In this document: one piece after another, positions 55,408 through 64,000 of the stretch | Position numbering within the stretch: position 1 is the first letter of the stretch | Layout of the letters: each line of letters begins with the position of its first letter | NCBI GenBank assembly: GCA_033557465.1 | Contig: CM066036.1 | Span: forward strand, 724,297,828 to 724,361,827 | DNA length: 64,000 nt | Reading direction: 5' to 3' | From: Ichthyophis bannanicus | Lineage: Eukaryota > Chordata > Amphibia > Gymnophiona > Ichthyophiidae | Notes under the pieces: generated by a model | Told to the model about the DNA's origin: nothing | Databases searched by the model: none | The model's input: only the letters and a program-made list of their open reading frames with translations | Translations under genes and position numbers: made by a program

Positions 55408-56900
55408 TGTCACACTCCCCCTGCTGGCCAGGCCAATAGGCAGAAGGGTGGCCTCATTTGCTTTTAAGTAAAGAGTCACTAGATTTTTGTCTCACCAGGG
55501 AATTCTGGGAGTTGTAGTTTCTCACAGTTACTTGTAGACAAAGTAGTTGCAACCACTCGGTTTGTTTAAGGCAAAACAGAAAATTTATTTTTGATCTGGG
55601 TTCCCCTTTCGCATCAAAAATTCAAAACACAAGGCAGTAAAGGATTATTCTCCAAAAGAAAACTCAACAGGAACATAAAGCATCTGGAACATCAGAACTA
55701 GGTAAAACCCTTTTCACACACAGTAGCTGTTCACAGCCATTCTTCAGCAGTAGGAAAATCACAGCTACTTTCCTCAATTTTAAATCAGGTACAGTTCTTT
55801 TCTCTTTATCCAGAACTGTTCAGTTAACACTCAGGATTCCAGGAATGTTCTTTACTTCAAATGGAAGCTTTTGTTTCTCTTCTAGCTAAGAGACACAGGC
55901 TATGCAAAGACTTTCCTTCATAGTCTTTCTTCTAGCACATGTGAAAGCTTCCCTTCTTACAATCCATTGGTATTACATCGCACTCAGTTTCAGGCATACA
56001 CAAATCTACTTGCATATCTTCCTGTATTGCAAGTTGTCTGTCCCTCTCTGGACTTTCACTGGCAGATTCAAGCTTACTGTTTGGAAGAAGCTTCTGGAAT
56101 TCCCTTACAAATTGCTCTCCTGGAGAAAGATTAGCTGTGCTTTGAGAATAAGCTCCTCTATCCCGCAACAGTTGCCTTAGCTTTTCAATTAGGTTCAGGT
56201 CTGTCTCACTGCCCTTGGCTGGGTTCTGGTTATCAGCATTTGTAATAGCTTTCACCCACCTTCTGGCAGCTTGGGTTCCTGGAGCACTCTGCTCTGCACT
56301 CTTTCTCAGTTCATTAGCAACGTCCTCAGCTAAGCTTCTGCTGGACTCTGAAGCAGACACACCTTTTTCAAAAGGGTTGCTTCCTTTGTTGCTGGAGCCA
56401 AATTTCCTCATGGAATAAAACCTTCCATGTCTCCCTTCTCTGGGCTTCCTTAAACCAGGTTTCTCCTTGGAACCCTCTGGCTTCAGTATTCCCTCTGAAC
56501 AGGATCCTGGCCACGAGCTTCCTGCTCTCCCTGAGCCTTCTGTCCACTCTGACCTCTCAGCTCTCTCTGAACCTTCTGCTTCCTTTGCTCCTCTAGATTC
56601 TCCAGATCCTCCAGCTCTTCCAGCTTCCTTTGCCCTTCCAGATCTCTCTGACTTCAGTGACGCAGGTTTTACAAGGTGCTTTCCAGCCCCCACGCCTTGC
56701 TCTCTGCACACGTGTTTGTTATCAGAGCTCAAATCTGACCCAATGTTAGGGCTTGGGCGGGGCTCTGCCTCAGCCAAAGCATGCTTCTCTAGTTTGTTTG
56801 TAATTTGAGCTCTCTGGGAACCTTGCCTTTCTTCTGTCTTAAAGGTGTAGTCCCTATTTTCCTCTATTTCCATTTGCTCACTACAGCTCACATTGTCACA
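55408..56900 (-). mobile_element. Solo LTR C (ORF-bearing LTR family)
   Basis: On the minus strand it begins TGTGACAATGTGAGC and ends GGGAGTGTGACA, flanked by an exact 4-bp direct repeat (CTAT on the plus strand, 55404-55407 and 56901-56904). It lies inside PLE copy 2. AAATAAATTTTCTGTTTTGCC on the minus strand near 55580 is the poly(A)-type segment, matching CAATAAATTCTGTCATTGCC in copy A. No internal region. Length 1493 bp. Confidence 0.85.
55932..56891 (-). CDS. Hypothetical protein encoded in solo LTR C
   Basis: A 319-codon open frame starting 10 bases inside the LTR (MSCSEQ; an alternative Met at MEIEEN corresponds to the start in copy B). No known domain. It is hydrophilic and Ser/Glu/Gly/Arg-rich, with a near-repetitive centre (GRAKEAGRAGG, RSEWTEGSGRAG) and a C-terminal segment with MQVDLCM and IPMDC before HMC. 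The start and the C-terminal MDC...C motif agree with copy B, while the middle differs in length and composition. The frame is open for over 950 bases despite no evident domain, which is either constraint in the source element or recent insertion plus bias. Confidence 0.55.
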   Translation of the reverse strand: MSCSEQMEIEENRDYTFKTEERQGSQRAQITNKLEKHALAEAEPRPSPNIGSDLSSDNKHVCREQGVGAGKHLVKPASLKSERSGRAKEAGRAGGSGESRGAKEAEGSERAERSEWTEGSGRAGSSWPGSCSEGILKPEGSKEKPGLRKPREGRHGRFYSMRKFGSSNKGSNPFEKGVSASESSRSLAEDVANELRKSAEQSAPGTQAARRWVKAITNADNQNPAKGSETDLNLIEKLRQLLRDRGAYSQSTANLSPGEQFVREFQKLLPNSKLESASESPERDRQLAIQEDMQVDLCMPETECDVIPMDCKKGSFHMC

Positions 56901-57393
56901 CTATTGACTGGCAGAACATTATATAATCATTGACAATTACTGTATAATCATTGACATGTATTGAATCATCTATATATTTCAATGACGGGCCATTAGATTA
57001 TCATTGTTCTGTGCCCATCTGTCAAGCAAAATAGGGGAAGTTTTCCTTTGGTGGGAACTGATGTCAGACGCTGTGTGGATTTAAACAGTGGTTTAACTTG
57101 AGTCTGTATGTACCTAGCAATTTGACTGAAAGAAGTCTACAACTTTGTCAAACAAAGCTTATTATCCTGACTGACCATGGAATTCAGAATACCTGATACA
57201 GGGCATTTCCAAAACAAGTATATTGGCCTGAAACGAGGTGCTGCTTTGTACATATCCATTGAGACAGGTCATTATGGCTGAATAAAATGACTTTCAAGCC
57301 TTTCTACTTACAGTTAAATACTTTTTTGCTTGCCTATTTTAAAATTTAAAGATTAAAATGGACACTTCATTTTAAGAAGGGTGATCTTTCCTT

Positions 57394-57880
57394 ATAAGAA
57401 CATAAGAACATAAGATATGCCATACTGGGTCAGACCAAGGTCCATCAAGCCCAGTATTCTGTTTCCAACAGTGGCCAATCTAGGTCATACGTACCTAGCA
57501 GTTTCCCCAAGGGACACAGGTTCCACAATGCTTGTATTGGTTCAAGCATTGATATCCTGGGTCCCTTCTTAATAATGGTTTATGGACCTTTCTCCAGGAA
57601 CTTGTCCAAACCTTTTTTAAACCCAGCTACACTAACAGCCTTTACTACATCCTCCGGTAACAAATTCCAGAGTTTGATTACACGTTGAGTGAAAAAATAT
57701 TTTCTTTTATTAGTCTTAAATAGTTTACCCTGTAGCTTCATTGCATGTCCCCTAGTCTTTCTATATTCTGATAAGGTAAACAATCGATCTACGTTTACCC
57801 GTTCCACTCCGTTCATTAATTTATAGACTTCTATCATATCAGTCCGACACAAAATGTGTTGCTCTTGTGACCTAGTCTTA
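57394..57880 (-). mobile_element. CR1 LINE 3' end
   Basis: The ATAAGAAC repeat terminus (57394-57414) is followed by the conserved CR1 3' segment. On the minus strand the C-terminus of ORF2 is open from about 57880: [36 protein letters not shown] and [11 protein letters not shown], ending LDKFLEKGP at 57580. It is 5'-truncated. Confidence 0.9.
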
Positions 57881-58515
57881 TGGCTGGTATTCCAACGTGC
57901 GAATAGCAGGGCTGGACATGCGGGCTGGATGTCCATCCTGCACTTACCCCCACAGGCGTATTCTGGTGGCAAGGCATGTGCAGAGTGAGGGAATGGCCAG
58001 GTGCCAGGATGTACAGAGGCTGTTCCTGAGAAGGCCTCTGTATGTTCCTTGGCACCAAACATGGATGCTCGGCTTATTCCACCCTAATGGTGGAATAAGT
58101 GCCGGGTGCCGCACAGTCCACTGACTGTAGACCCCGCCCAGATTGTTGATGGCCTTTGGGGACCCTGCCACCATGATCCAGACAATCTGAGCCACTAGGG
58201 ATGAAAGGTGAGTGGGCAGTGGGGGCTGATGTGGCCCAAGGCATTCTGAACTGCTGGATAGATGGCCTGTTGCCATAATGCTCAGATGCCACTGTTCACT
58301 AGCCCCAGCAGTGGCATTTGAGCAGGGGGATGAGTAGGCTCCTGTGTGGTGTTCCCCATGGAATCCAGGGAGTGCCAGAATGTACATCTTTCTGATTCCG
58401 CAGTCGCAGGTACGTCCTAGCCCTGCGGTTGCGGAATTTGGTCTATCACGGCCTGGTTAACTTCTGTGCGTACACGGTGGCCATGCGTGCATGGCACAGA
58501 ATCGGGCTCCACATG
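57881..58515. mobile_element. GC-rich hairpin element, copy C
   Basis: GC-rich block between the CR1 end and the Tc1-like element. It holds the family hairpin as 58009-58020 with 58034-58045 (two wobble positions), and near its right edge a further inverted pair (ATTCCGCAGTCGCAGG with CCCTGCGGTTGCGGAAT, 58394-58437). The right end CACAGAATCGGGCTCC resembles ends of copies A and B. No motif-bearing ORF. Confidence 0.5.
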
Positions 58516-60244
58516 TACAGTGGTGTGCAAAAGTCTTGCATAGACTGCATAATCAAGCTATTGTCAGCTTTGACAATCTTTCCAAATTTTGTGGCAGAAT
58601 CCTTGGTTATTACAGATTATACTGTTTTGTTGCTAATTTAATTCAGCAATCATTTCTGAATGCAAAATTACTTTTCTGTGAACTCTTGTTTGGCTGTCAT
58701 GAGGAAACAATGTCCCAGTATGATCAACCAGATTCTATGTCAAAGCAGGATCAAAATGAACCAATAGAATACTGTGCTTCCTCAGCCTATAGGAAGTCTT
58801 ATTTGATAGCCAATAAGTACATAGTATTTTGGCAGCACACAGGGTTTGAATTGAATGCGGATCAACTGGTGTACATCACATCTGATGTTCAATGTCCAGG
58901 CATAAAGAAGAGGTCTCATTTTCTTTCAATGGAGGACTGGGTCCAGGTGGTGGTTTTGATTGAGAAGGGGTATTCCAGCCCACCGATTGCAGCAAAGATT
59001 GGCTGTAATCAGAGCATGGTTGTCTGCATTCTGCAGAAGCATAAGGAGATGGAAAATATGCATGACCGACATCGTAGTGGTCAGCCTAGAAAGTCAACCA
59101 AGAGGGATGATACGACCTTGATAAGGACATCTCTTGGCAACTGCAATCTAACCTCCCCTGAGCTTCTGTGAGAATGGAAGGAGAAATGTTCTGTTGCAGT
59201 TTGTATTTCCACTGTGGGAGACGATGCTTGGAGTACGGTTTGAGGGGCTGTGAGGTACGGAGCAAGATGCTACTAACGGAACAGAGGAAGAGATGCATTG
59301 GGTGGGCATCCAAGTATTTAAAATGGAGCAAGGCTAACTAGGAGAAAGTTCTACTCAGCAACATAAGCTTGTTCTGCATTCTAAGTGACTGGGGCAAAAC
59401 CTATGTGTGGAGGTTTCCTCATGAAGAATACAAACCAGAGTGCTTGAATATCTCCATGAAGCATCCAACCATGGTCATGATCTGATGATGCATGGCAGCC
59501 AGTGGTATTGGAAGACTCCACATCATTGATGGGATGGTGAAAGCAGCAAAATACAAAGGAATTCTGCAGAAGTGCATGCTGCCATCAGCTGAGCAACTGT
59601 TTCCTGGAAGCTATTTCTTGCAGGATGACAATGCACCTTGCCACTGAGCAAATACTGTCACCGACTGGAAGAAACTAAACGGATTTCAGACCATTGACTG
59701 GCCAGTACAATCACCTGATCTCAACCTGATTGAGAATCTTTGGTACAAGTTATTATTTGAGATCGCCAAGATCGCTGATTGAGTCACTGATTGCATCCTA
59801 GAATCGCTTCATAACGCGAGAACACCTTTTCAAACTAGTCCACTCCTGCCAGACTGATGTCGTCTGGTGGGAAAGAACAAGGGCTGGCCCATCAATTACT
59901 AATGGCCACCAACAACAAAAAACAGCCCTTTTCAGGGCTGCCTAATGAAAGTAAGAAGAAAACATGCACAGTGCCAACATAAACAGAACAGAAAACACAT
60001 CAACCTTTTGGGCACACATTGTATCTTTGTACACAGATTCACAACCAAAGGAACATGGGTATTAAACAATTATAAAAGAATGTTCAAGTCATGGAAAATT
60101 TGTCTGATTTGTACAAAAGACAAAAGGGAAGGGAACGGCATGCAGAAGGGGTTGTAAATTATAACGCATTTTGTCCCTGTAATCTAAACAACCAAAAACT
60201 GCCAATTCGGCACTACCTATGCAAGACTTTGGTATGCAGAGATT
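58516..60244 (+). mobile_element. Tc1/mariner-like element, copy 2
   Basis: The left end is TA followed by CAGTGGTGTGCAAAAGTC, with the inner GTCTTGCATAG. At the right the inner repeat CTATGCAAGAC (60218) is kept but the outer ten bases have diverged or been lost. Same family as 6709-8489, opposite orientation. Confidence 0.85.
58760..59900 (+). pseudogene. Tc1-like transposase remnant
   Basis: The N-terminal frame (to 59171) is open for 226 codons from an upstream ATG, with SMEDWVQVVV, a helix-turn-helix core GCNQSMVVCIL and a GRPR-like GQPRKSTKRD hook. The catalytic half is broken by stops: the LQDDNAPCH block (second Asp) at 59620-59645 and LNLIENLW (Glu) at 59722-59745 are readable. Spacing fits DD34E. 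No product of full length is possible. Confidence 0.8.
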
Positions 60245-60581
60245 TCAAGGAAGCATGTTCTGGGCAAGGTTTGGATGGTGCTTCAAAGTATACATGCATA
60301 CATATTTGGATAGTGTTATTGCTACTACTACTACTACTAATCATTTGTATAATGCTACAAGGCATACACAGTGCCATACAGAGACATGTAAAGAGACAGC
60401 CCATGCTCATCAGAGCTTACAGTCTAGTCAAGACAGACAACATAACAACTAGGGACTAGGATATATATCTAGGCAGGACCAGCACGTCCATTGAGCAAGA
60501 ATGTTGTTTGCACATGGCCCCGCATTTCAGGGGGCCCCGCGCAAACAACATTCTACATTAAAAGACTGCCGCTGCTGCCAA

Positions 60582-60915
60582 GGCAGCGGCAGAATCAAGT
60601 GTCCCGTGGCCGCAGCCACAGCCCCCTCGCCTGCCCAGCAGAGCCCTCCCTGAATCAGTTCCCTCAGCGCGGGCATTTCAGAGCCGCAAAGGGAGAGTTT
60701 CTCTTTCTCGCGGCTCTGTTAAGCCCACCAGTGCTGATGGCAAACAGGCATTTCCTGTTTCCCATCAGCCCTGCCGGGCTTAACAGAGCCGTGAGAAAGG
60801 GAAACTCTCCCTTCGTGGCTCTGAAAAGCCCGCGCTGAGGGAATTTATTCAGGGAGGGCTCTGCCAGGCAGGTGGGGGGAGCCGCGGCAGCGGGACACTT
60901 GATTCTGCCGCTGCC
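60582..60915. repeat. 334-bp near-perfect palindrome
   Basis: Arms of about 160 bp meet at a central AACAGG/CATTTC/CTGTTT hairpin (about 60746-60763). The outer 25 bases of each arm (60582-60606 and 60891-60915) are exact inverted complements. Inner pairs include AGAGCCCTCCCTGAAT, CCCTCAGCGCGGGC and GGGAGAGTTTC with their complements. By eye, arm identity is about 90 percent. GC-rich; could extrude a cruciform. Confidence 0.85.
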
Positions 60916-60961
60916 ACGGCTGCAGCAGCAGCAGCCAGGTTTTTTTTTTTTTTAATTTCCC

Positions 60962-61750
60962 TGGGCTGATGGGGGGAGTGGGTTAGTACTGGTAATGAGC
61001 TATGGGGGAGTTAGGACTGGAGGTGGGCTGATGGGGGTTTAGGACTGGAGGTGAGCTGATGGGTTAGGACTGGTAATGGGCTGATGGGGGGGCTAAGACT
61101 GAAATGGGGTAATGGGGGTTAGGACTGGAAGTGGGCTGATGGGGGTTAGGACTGGTAATTGGATATGGGGGGGCTAGGACTGGAAATGGGCTTGGGGGGT
61201 TGCTATGACTGGAAATGGGATAAGTGGAAGGGGAGGCTTGAACTGCAAATAGCTGATGGGGAGGGGGCTTGGAATGGAAATGGGCTGAGTGGAAGGGGGC
61301 TTAAACTGCAAATAGCTGATGGAGAGGAGGGCTTGGAATAGAAATGGGCTGTGAGGGGAGGGAGCTAGGACTGTAAATGGGTTGTTGGGGGGTGCTAAGA
61401 CTGGAAATGGGCTGTGGTAGGGGCTTGGATTGAAATGGACTCATGGAAGGCTAGAACTGGAAGTAGGCTCATGGGGGACTTGGATTGGAAATGGGCTGAG
61501 TGGAGGGGAGCTAGGATTTGACATGGGCTGATTGTGGGGCTAGGAAAGGACTAGAAATGGGCTGATGGGGGGCTGGGATTGGAAATGAGCTGATGGAGGG
61601 ACTCGGATAGGAGTGGAAATGGATGGGGAGCTAGGACTGGGAATGGGCTGATGGTGGGGCTAGGATAGGACTGGAAATGGGCTAATGCGGGGACTAGAAG
61701 AGAGCTGATGTTGGGTGGGGCTGGAACTAGAAGGGGGCTGATGTTGGGGG
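60962..61750. repeat. G-rich degenerate minisatellite
   Basis: About 25 or more imperfect units of roughly 28-32 bp built on GGGCTGATGGGGGG followed by CTAGGACTGGAAAT. Units vary in G-run length. Multiple GGGG runs on one strand could form quadruplexes. Any ORF here (61159-61341) is repeat-encoded and not a gene. Confidence 0.85.
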
Positions 61751-62680
61751 AGGATTAGAATGGGATCGGACTGGGAGGGTGAAATGGAGAGGGGGAAAAT
61801 ATTTTGTGTGGGAGGGAAGAAAAATCTACAATTGGCCGAGTATTGGGAGAGTAAGTGGGGATTGAGGATGGAGGGGTAAAATTTGAGTGGATGAAAAAGG
61901 AATGAGGAAAGAGCAAAAGGAGAAAGATTAGTATGTTAAAGCAGATGTAGAGAGAGAATTGAAAAAAAACTAGAAGAGAGAAGAAAGGACAAATGGACAG
62001 CAGACGATGGAGAGTTAGCAGAAGACACGAAGAAACCAGAAGAAAGTGGCTGGAGCAATTGCAACTGAAAAAAAATGCACAAAAGTTAGAAAAATATCTC
62101 TTTATTTTGAATTTATTAACTGGAATATGTCGGCTATGGGAAATGTGCATCATTAACGTCTGCGCTTTGTTTAGTACAAGAGGAAATTAATTTATAGTTT
62201 TATTTCTACAGTGTTGTTGTACATTCCAAGTTTGGCTTTTGGGGTTCCCAGTTTAATTATTGTCTTCCTGTTTCTAAATTGTGATTCCTTGTTTGGTGAT
62301 GGTCTGTGTTCTGCATGTGTAACGGAGCTGAGGTATTCTGTTTATGTAATTCCTTTTTGACATTGCCACTTTTTCTCTTTCCCCAGTAGGTCATGTATTG
62401 TTATTCTCTGAAATGTATTGGTTTAATATTTGCAGTGTTGCCTTTTGATAGGTAAAGTATGGTGCTTTGTGAGTCCTGGTAGTGCTGTTATGATACGGCA
62501 TGTTTGCTATGGGTTCTAAATGGGCAGTGTTTGTATAAAAATGAAGCCCCGTATGCAAATGAGGCCCCACACCGATTCTCCGCACATGGCCCTGCACCCC
62601 CCCTTGGGCCGCCCCTGTATCTAGGGGAATAGTAAAGAATCACATAGGAGGTGAACAGGAGACTAAGTGCACCTCTAACC

Positions 62681-64000
62681 GTGCAGCACTATACCAATAT
62701 TGCTAGAATGGAGATAGTGAAGAGTGAAGCCAGAATGATCACCTGTAGGGACAGAAGCAATATTCAGTCATCCAGCAGATAGTGTGTGCCATCTGGGCAC
62801 ATTAACAGATAATGCAGGGAAATTGCAGACAACACAGCCATTTTCATTGCTATTTGCAGAAACAACATTATCGGCATGAGTGGCAGAGATTGGACGTGTC
62901 TGCAATGCATGATTACCACAAGCATCAACAGCATGCAACAGCCTTCAAAATCACAGATAATGCGGGTACTTCAATGCATATGAATCCATAGTGCTGCCGA
63001 GCCATGTGCTCTGCAGTTTCAGTGCATTATCTGCTGGGCAAATGTTGTGCATGCCTCCAACATGTAATGCACAGCTTTTGCAGCTAACGCTGAGCTATCT
63101 GCATTATTTTGCTGCTTTAGCTGCAAAAGCCTAACATACTTTAGTAAACAGACCCCTATCTGAAGAGCTATGCAGCTTAAATCAGGCCTGATCAAAAAGC
63201 AGCCTTTCATTAAACCACTTAGCAATCCGTATATCAGCCCTGACTATATGTAATTTTGAAATGCCACAGCCAGTCTTTAAAAAATAGGCTCACTATTGCT
63301 GCTGAAAAGTGGCCCACAGTCTCTAAAAAGTCAATTTTGATATTGAAAATGAAAAAAATTCAGGCTTTAAGGCATATATAAAACAACTGTACAATATCGT
63401 AATTTGATCTTCTTTTGGCACCTTAACATGCTTTTATTTGAAGGGTATAATATTGATATTTGGGAGGAAGGAGGATATGGGGTTAATGAGAACAACTGTA
63501 AATAATATACAATCTCTAAATCTCACATATAACTAATTTCACAATTGTAGTCCTATATTACTTTATACTACATTTTCTATCTATTGGTGCAGATATCAGC
63601 AAAGCTGTTTACTTGAAAGCTGCCATAGCATCACTTCATATCTCTAGAGAACTGTCTGAGAGTATTAGGGAATTTTATATTTGAATACTAGTTATCAAAC
63701 GCTAGTAAGTGAAAATGAGGGTCAGGAATGATAAATATACTTAATGCTTATATTTTCCAGAGGCGTTCAGTTGAAACCAGATAAGCAAATGCTCTTCTGT
63801 GCCATGCCACATAGTGATACTTATTCAAGGCGTTAAGTAAGAATATTTTTCAATTCAAATCTCCTCAGGCAGATGCTATTCAATTATATTTAACTTTTGA
63901 AAAGAGAAACACACTTAAGGCATATCCTCACTACTTGCAGGATGTGAAAGTTTAGCATGGAATGAAGAACTGAACCCTATTTGGGGGGAGGGGGGTGTCC
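62681..64000. other. Unassigned sequence
   Basis: No gene recognised. At 63085-63150 TGCATTATTTTGCTGC...TTAGTAAACAGACCCC resembles the end of a small DNA element, but its partner was not identified. Most of 63230-64000 is AT-rich without visible structure; the final bases are a G-rich run. Confidence 0.35.

Larger units (their letters stand above)
52036..57300 (+). mobile_element. Penelope-like element, copy 2, split by RTE and LTR
   Basis: PLE sequence occupies 52036-52321, 55139-55407 and 56901-57300. The first part reads MDKASEVVVALRKH and KGSNIKDLLVRSFP, equivalent to GRNLWDHLVP in copy 1. The second is the GIY-YIG domain. The third is the 3' UTR with GGGAACTGATGTCAGACG and GGCCTGAAACGAGG. 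The RTE (52322-55138) and solo LTR C (55408-56900) were inserted later. Confidence 0.75.
60474..62617. mobile_element. hAT-like non-autonomous element with palindrome and minisatellite
   Basis: Flanked by a perfect 8-bp TSD TATCTAGG (60466-60473 and 62618-62625), the hAT hallmark, confirmed by the empty-site sequence at about 147-154. Ends are CAGGACCAGC and, reversed, CAGGGGCGGC. Near the left end 60498-60511 and 60541-60554 form a perfect 14-bp hairpin. The element then holds a 334-bp palindrome, a G-rich minisatellite and about 850 bp of purine-rich then T-rich sequence. I see no transposase, so it depends on another hAT. Confidence 0.75.
60321..62680 (-). mobile_element. L2 3'-end fragment split by a hAT-like element
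   Basis: 60321-60473 repeats the L2 3' end at 1-155 (ACT run, TAATGCTACAAGGCA, CAGTCTAGTCAAGACAGAC). It continues at 62618-62680 (TATCTAGGGGAATAGTAAAG...). Only the 3' UTR is present. Confidence 0.8.

Noticed and set aside
60962..61750. CRISPR-like array
   Set aside because: Units are contiguous and degenerate without unique spacers, and the genome is a vertebrate's; it is a minisatellite.
61755..62153. 132-codon minus-strand frame near the hAT end
   Set aside because: It reads through purine-rich low-complexity sequence; composition explains the frame and its hydrophobic residues.

Overview
The window is repeat-rich DNA from a vertebrate nuclear genome. I see no host protein-coding gene, rRNA or functional tRNA. 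Nearly everything recognisable is a transposable element or a piece of one: LINEs of the CR1, L2, L1/Tx1 and RTE clades, two Penelope-like elements (PLEs), a DIRS-type tyrosine-recombinase retrotransposon, three solo LTRs of one family, two Tc1/mariner elements, hAT-like and fold-back DNA elements, and tRNA-derived SINEs whose tails resemble L2 tails. DIRS, PLE, Tx1-like L1, CR1 and L2 together argue against a bird or mammal. From general recognition of the CR1, L2 and SINE sequences I lean to an amphibian, most likely a caecilian. That is inference; no database was searched.

Layout. 1-6.7 kb: L2 fragment, an L2 tail, and a long antisense CR1 that keeps an esterase-type ORF1 and is split by a GC-rich element. 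6.7-8.5 kb: Tc1-like element. 8.8-11.6 kb: CR1 and degenerate L2 pieces. 11.8-14.3 kb: three fold-back (inverted-repeat) elements. 14.3-18.4 kb: old L2 and CR1 remnants, a small palindromic element and unassigned DNA. 18.4-27.15 kb: DIRS element with gag, RT, RNase H and recombinase remnants, broken by a solo LTR, an unassigned insertion and an ORF1-only L1. 27.15-30.4 kb: L2 fragment holding a younger L2 with an uninterrupted 647-codon ORF. 30.4-37.1 kb: CR1 pieces, SINEs, a CpG-rich patch and a second solo LTR. 37.15-45.2 kb: near-complete antisense L1, interrupted beside its RT catalytic motif by a sense-strand, internally deleted L1. 45.4-49.8 kb: PLE (with a SINE inside) followed by a long CR1. 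50.6-57.3 kb: hairpin element, then a second PLE split by an RTE and a third solo LTR. 57.4-60.2 kb: CR1 end, hairpin element and second Tc1-like element. 60.3-62.7 kb: L2 tail split by a hAT-like element carrying a 334-bp palindrome and a G-rich minisatellite. The last 1.3 kb is unassigned.

The genes do not form a pathway; their relationship is parasitic and stratigraphic. Many insertions sit inside older elements with readable target-site duplications (TSDs), so relative ages can be ordered. The most notable items are the solo-LTR family carrying a long ORF from its 5' edge, the internally deleted L1 whose two ORFs are both still open, the ORF1-only L1, and SINEs with a duplicated B-box-like module.
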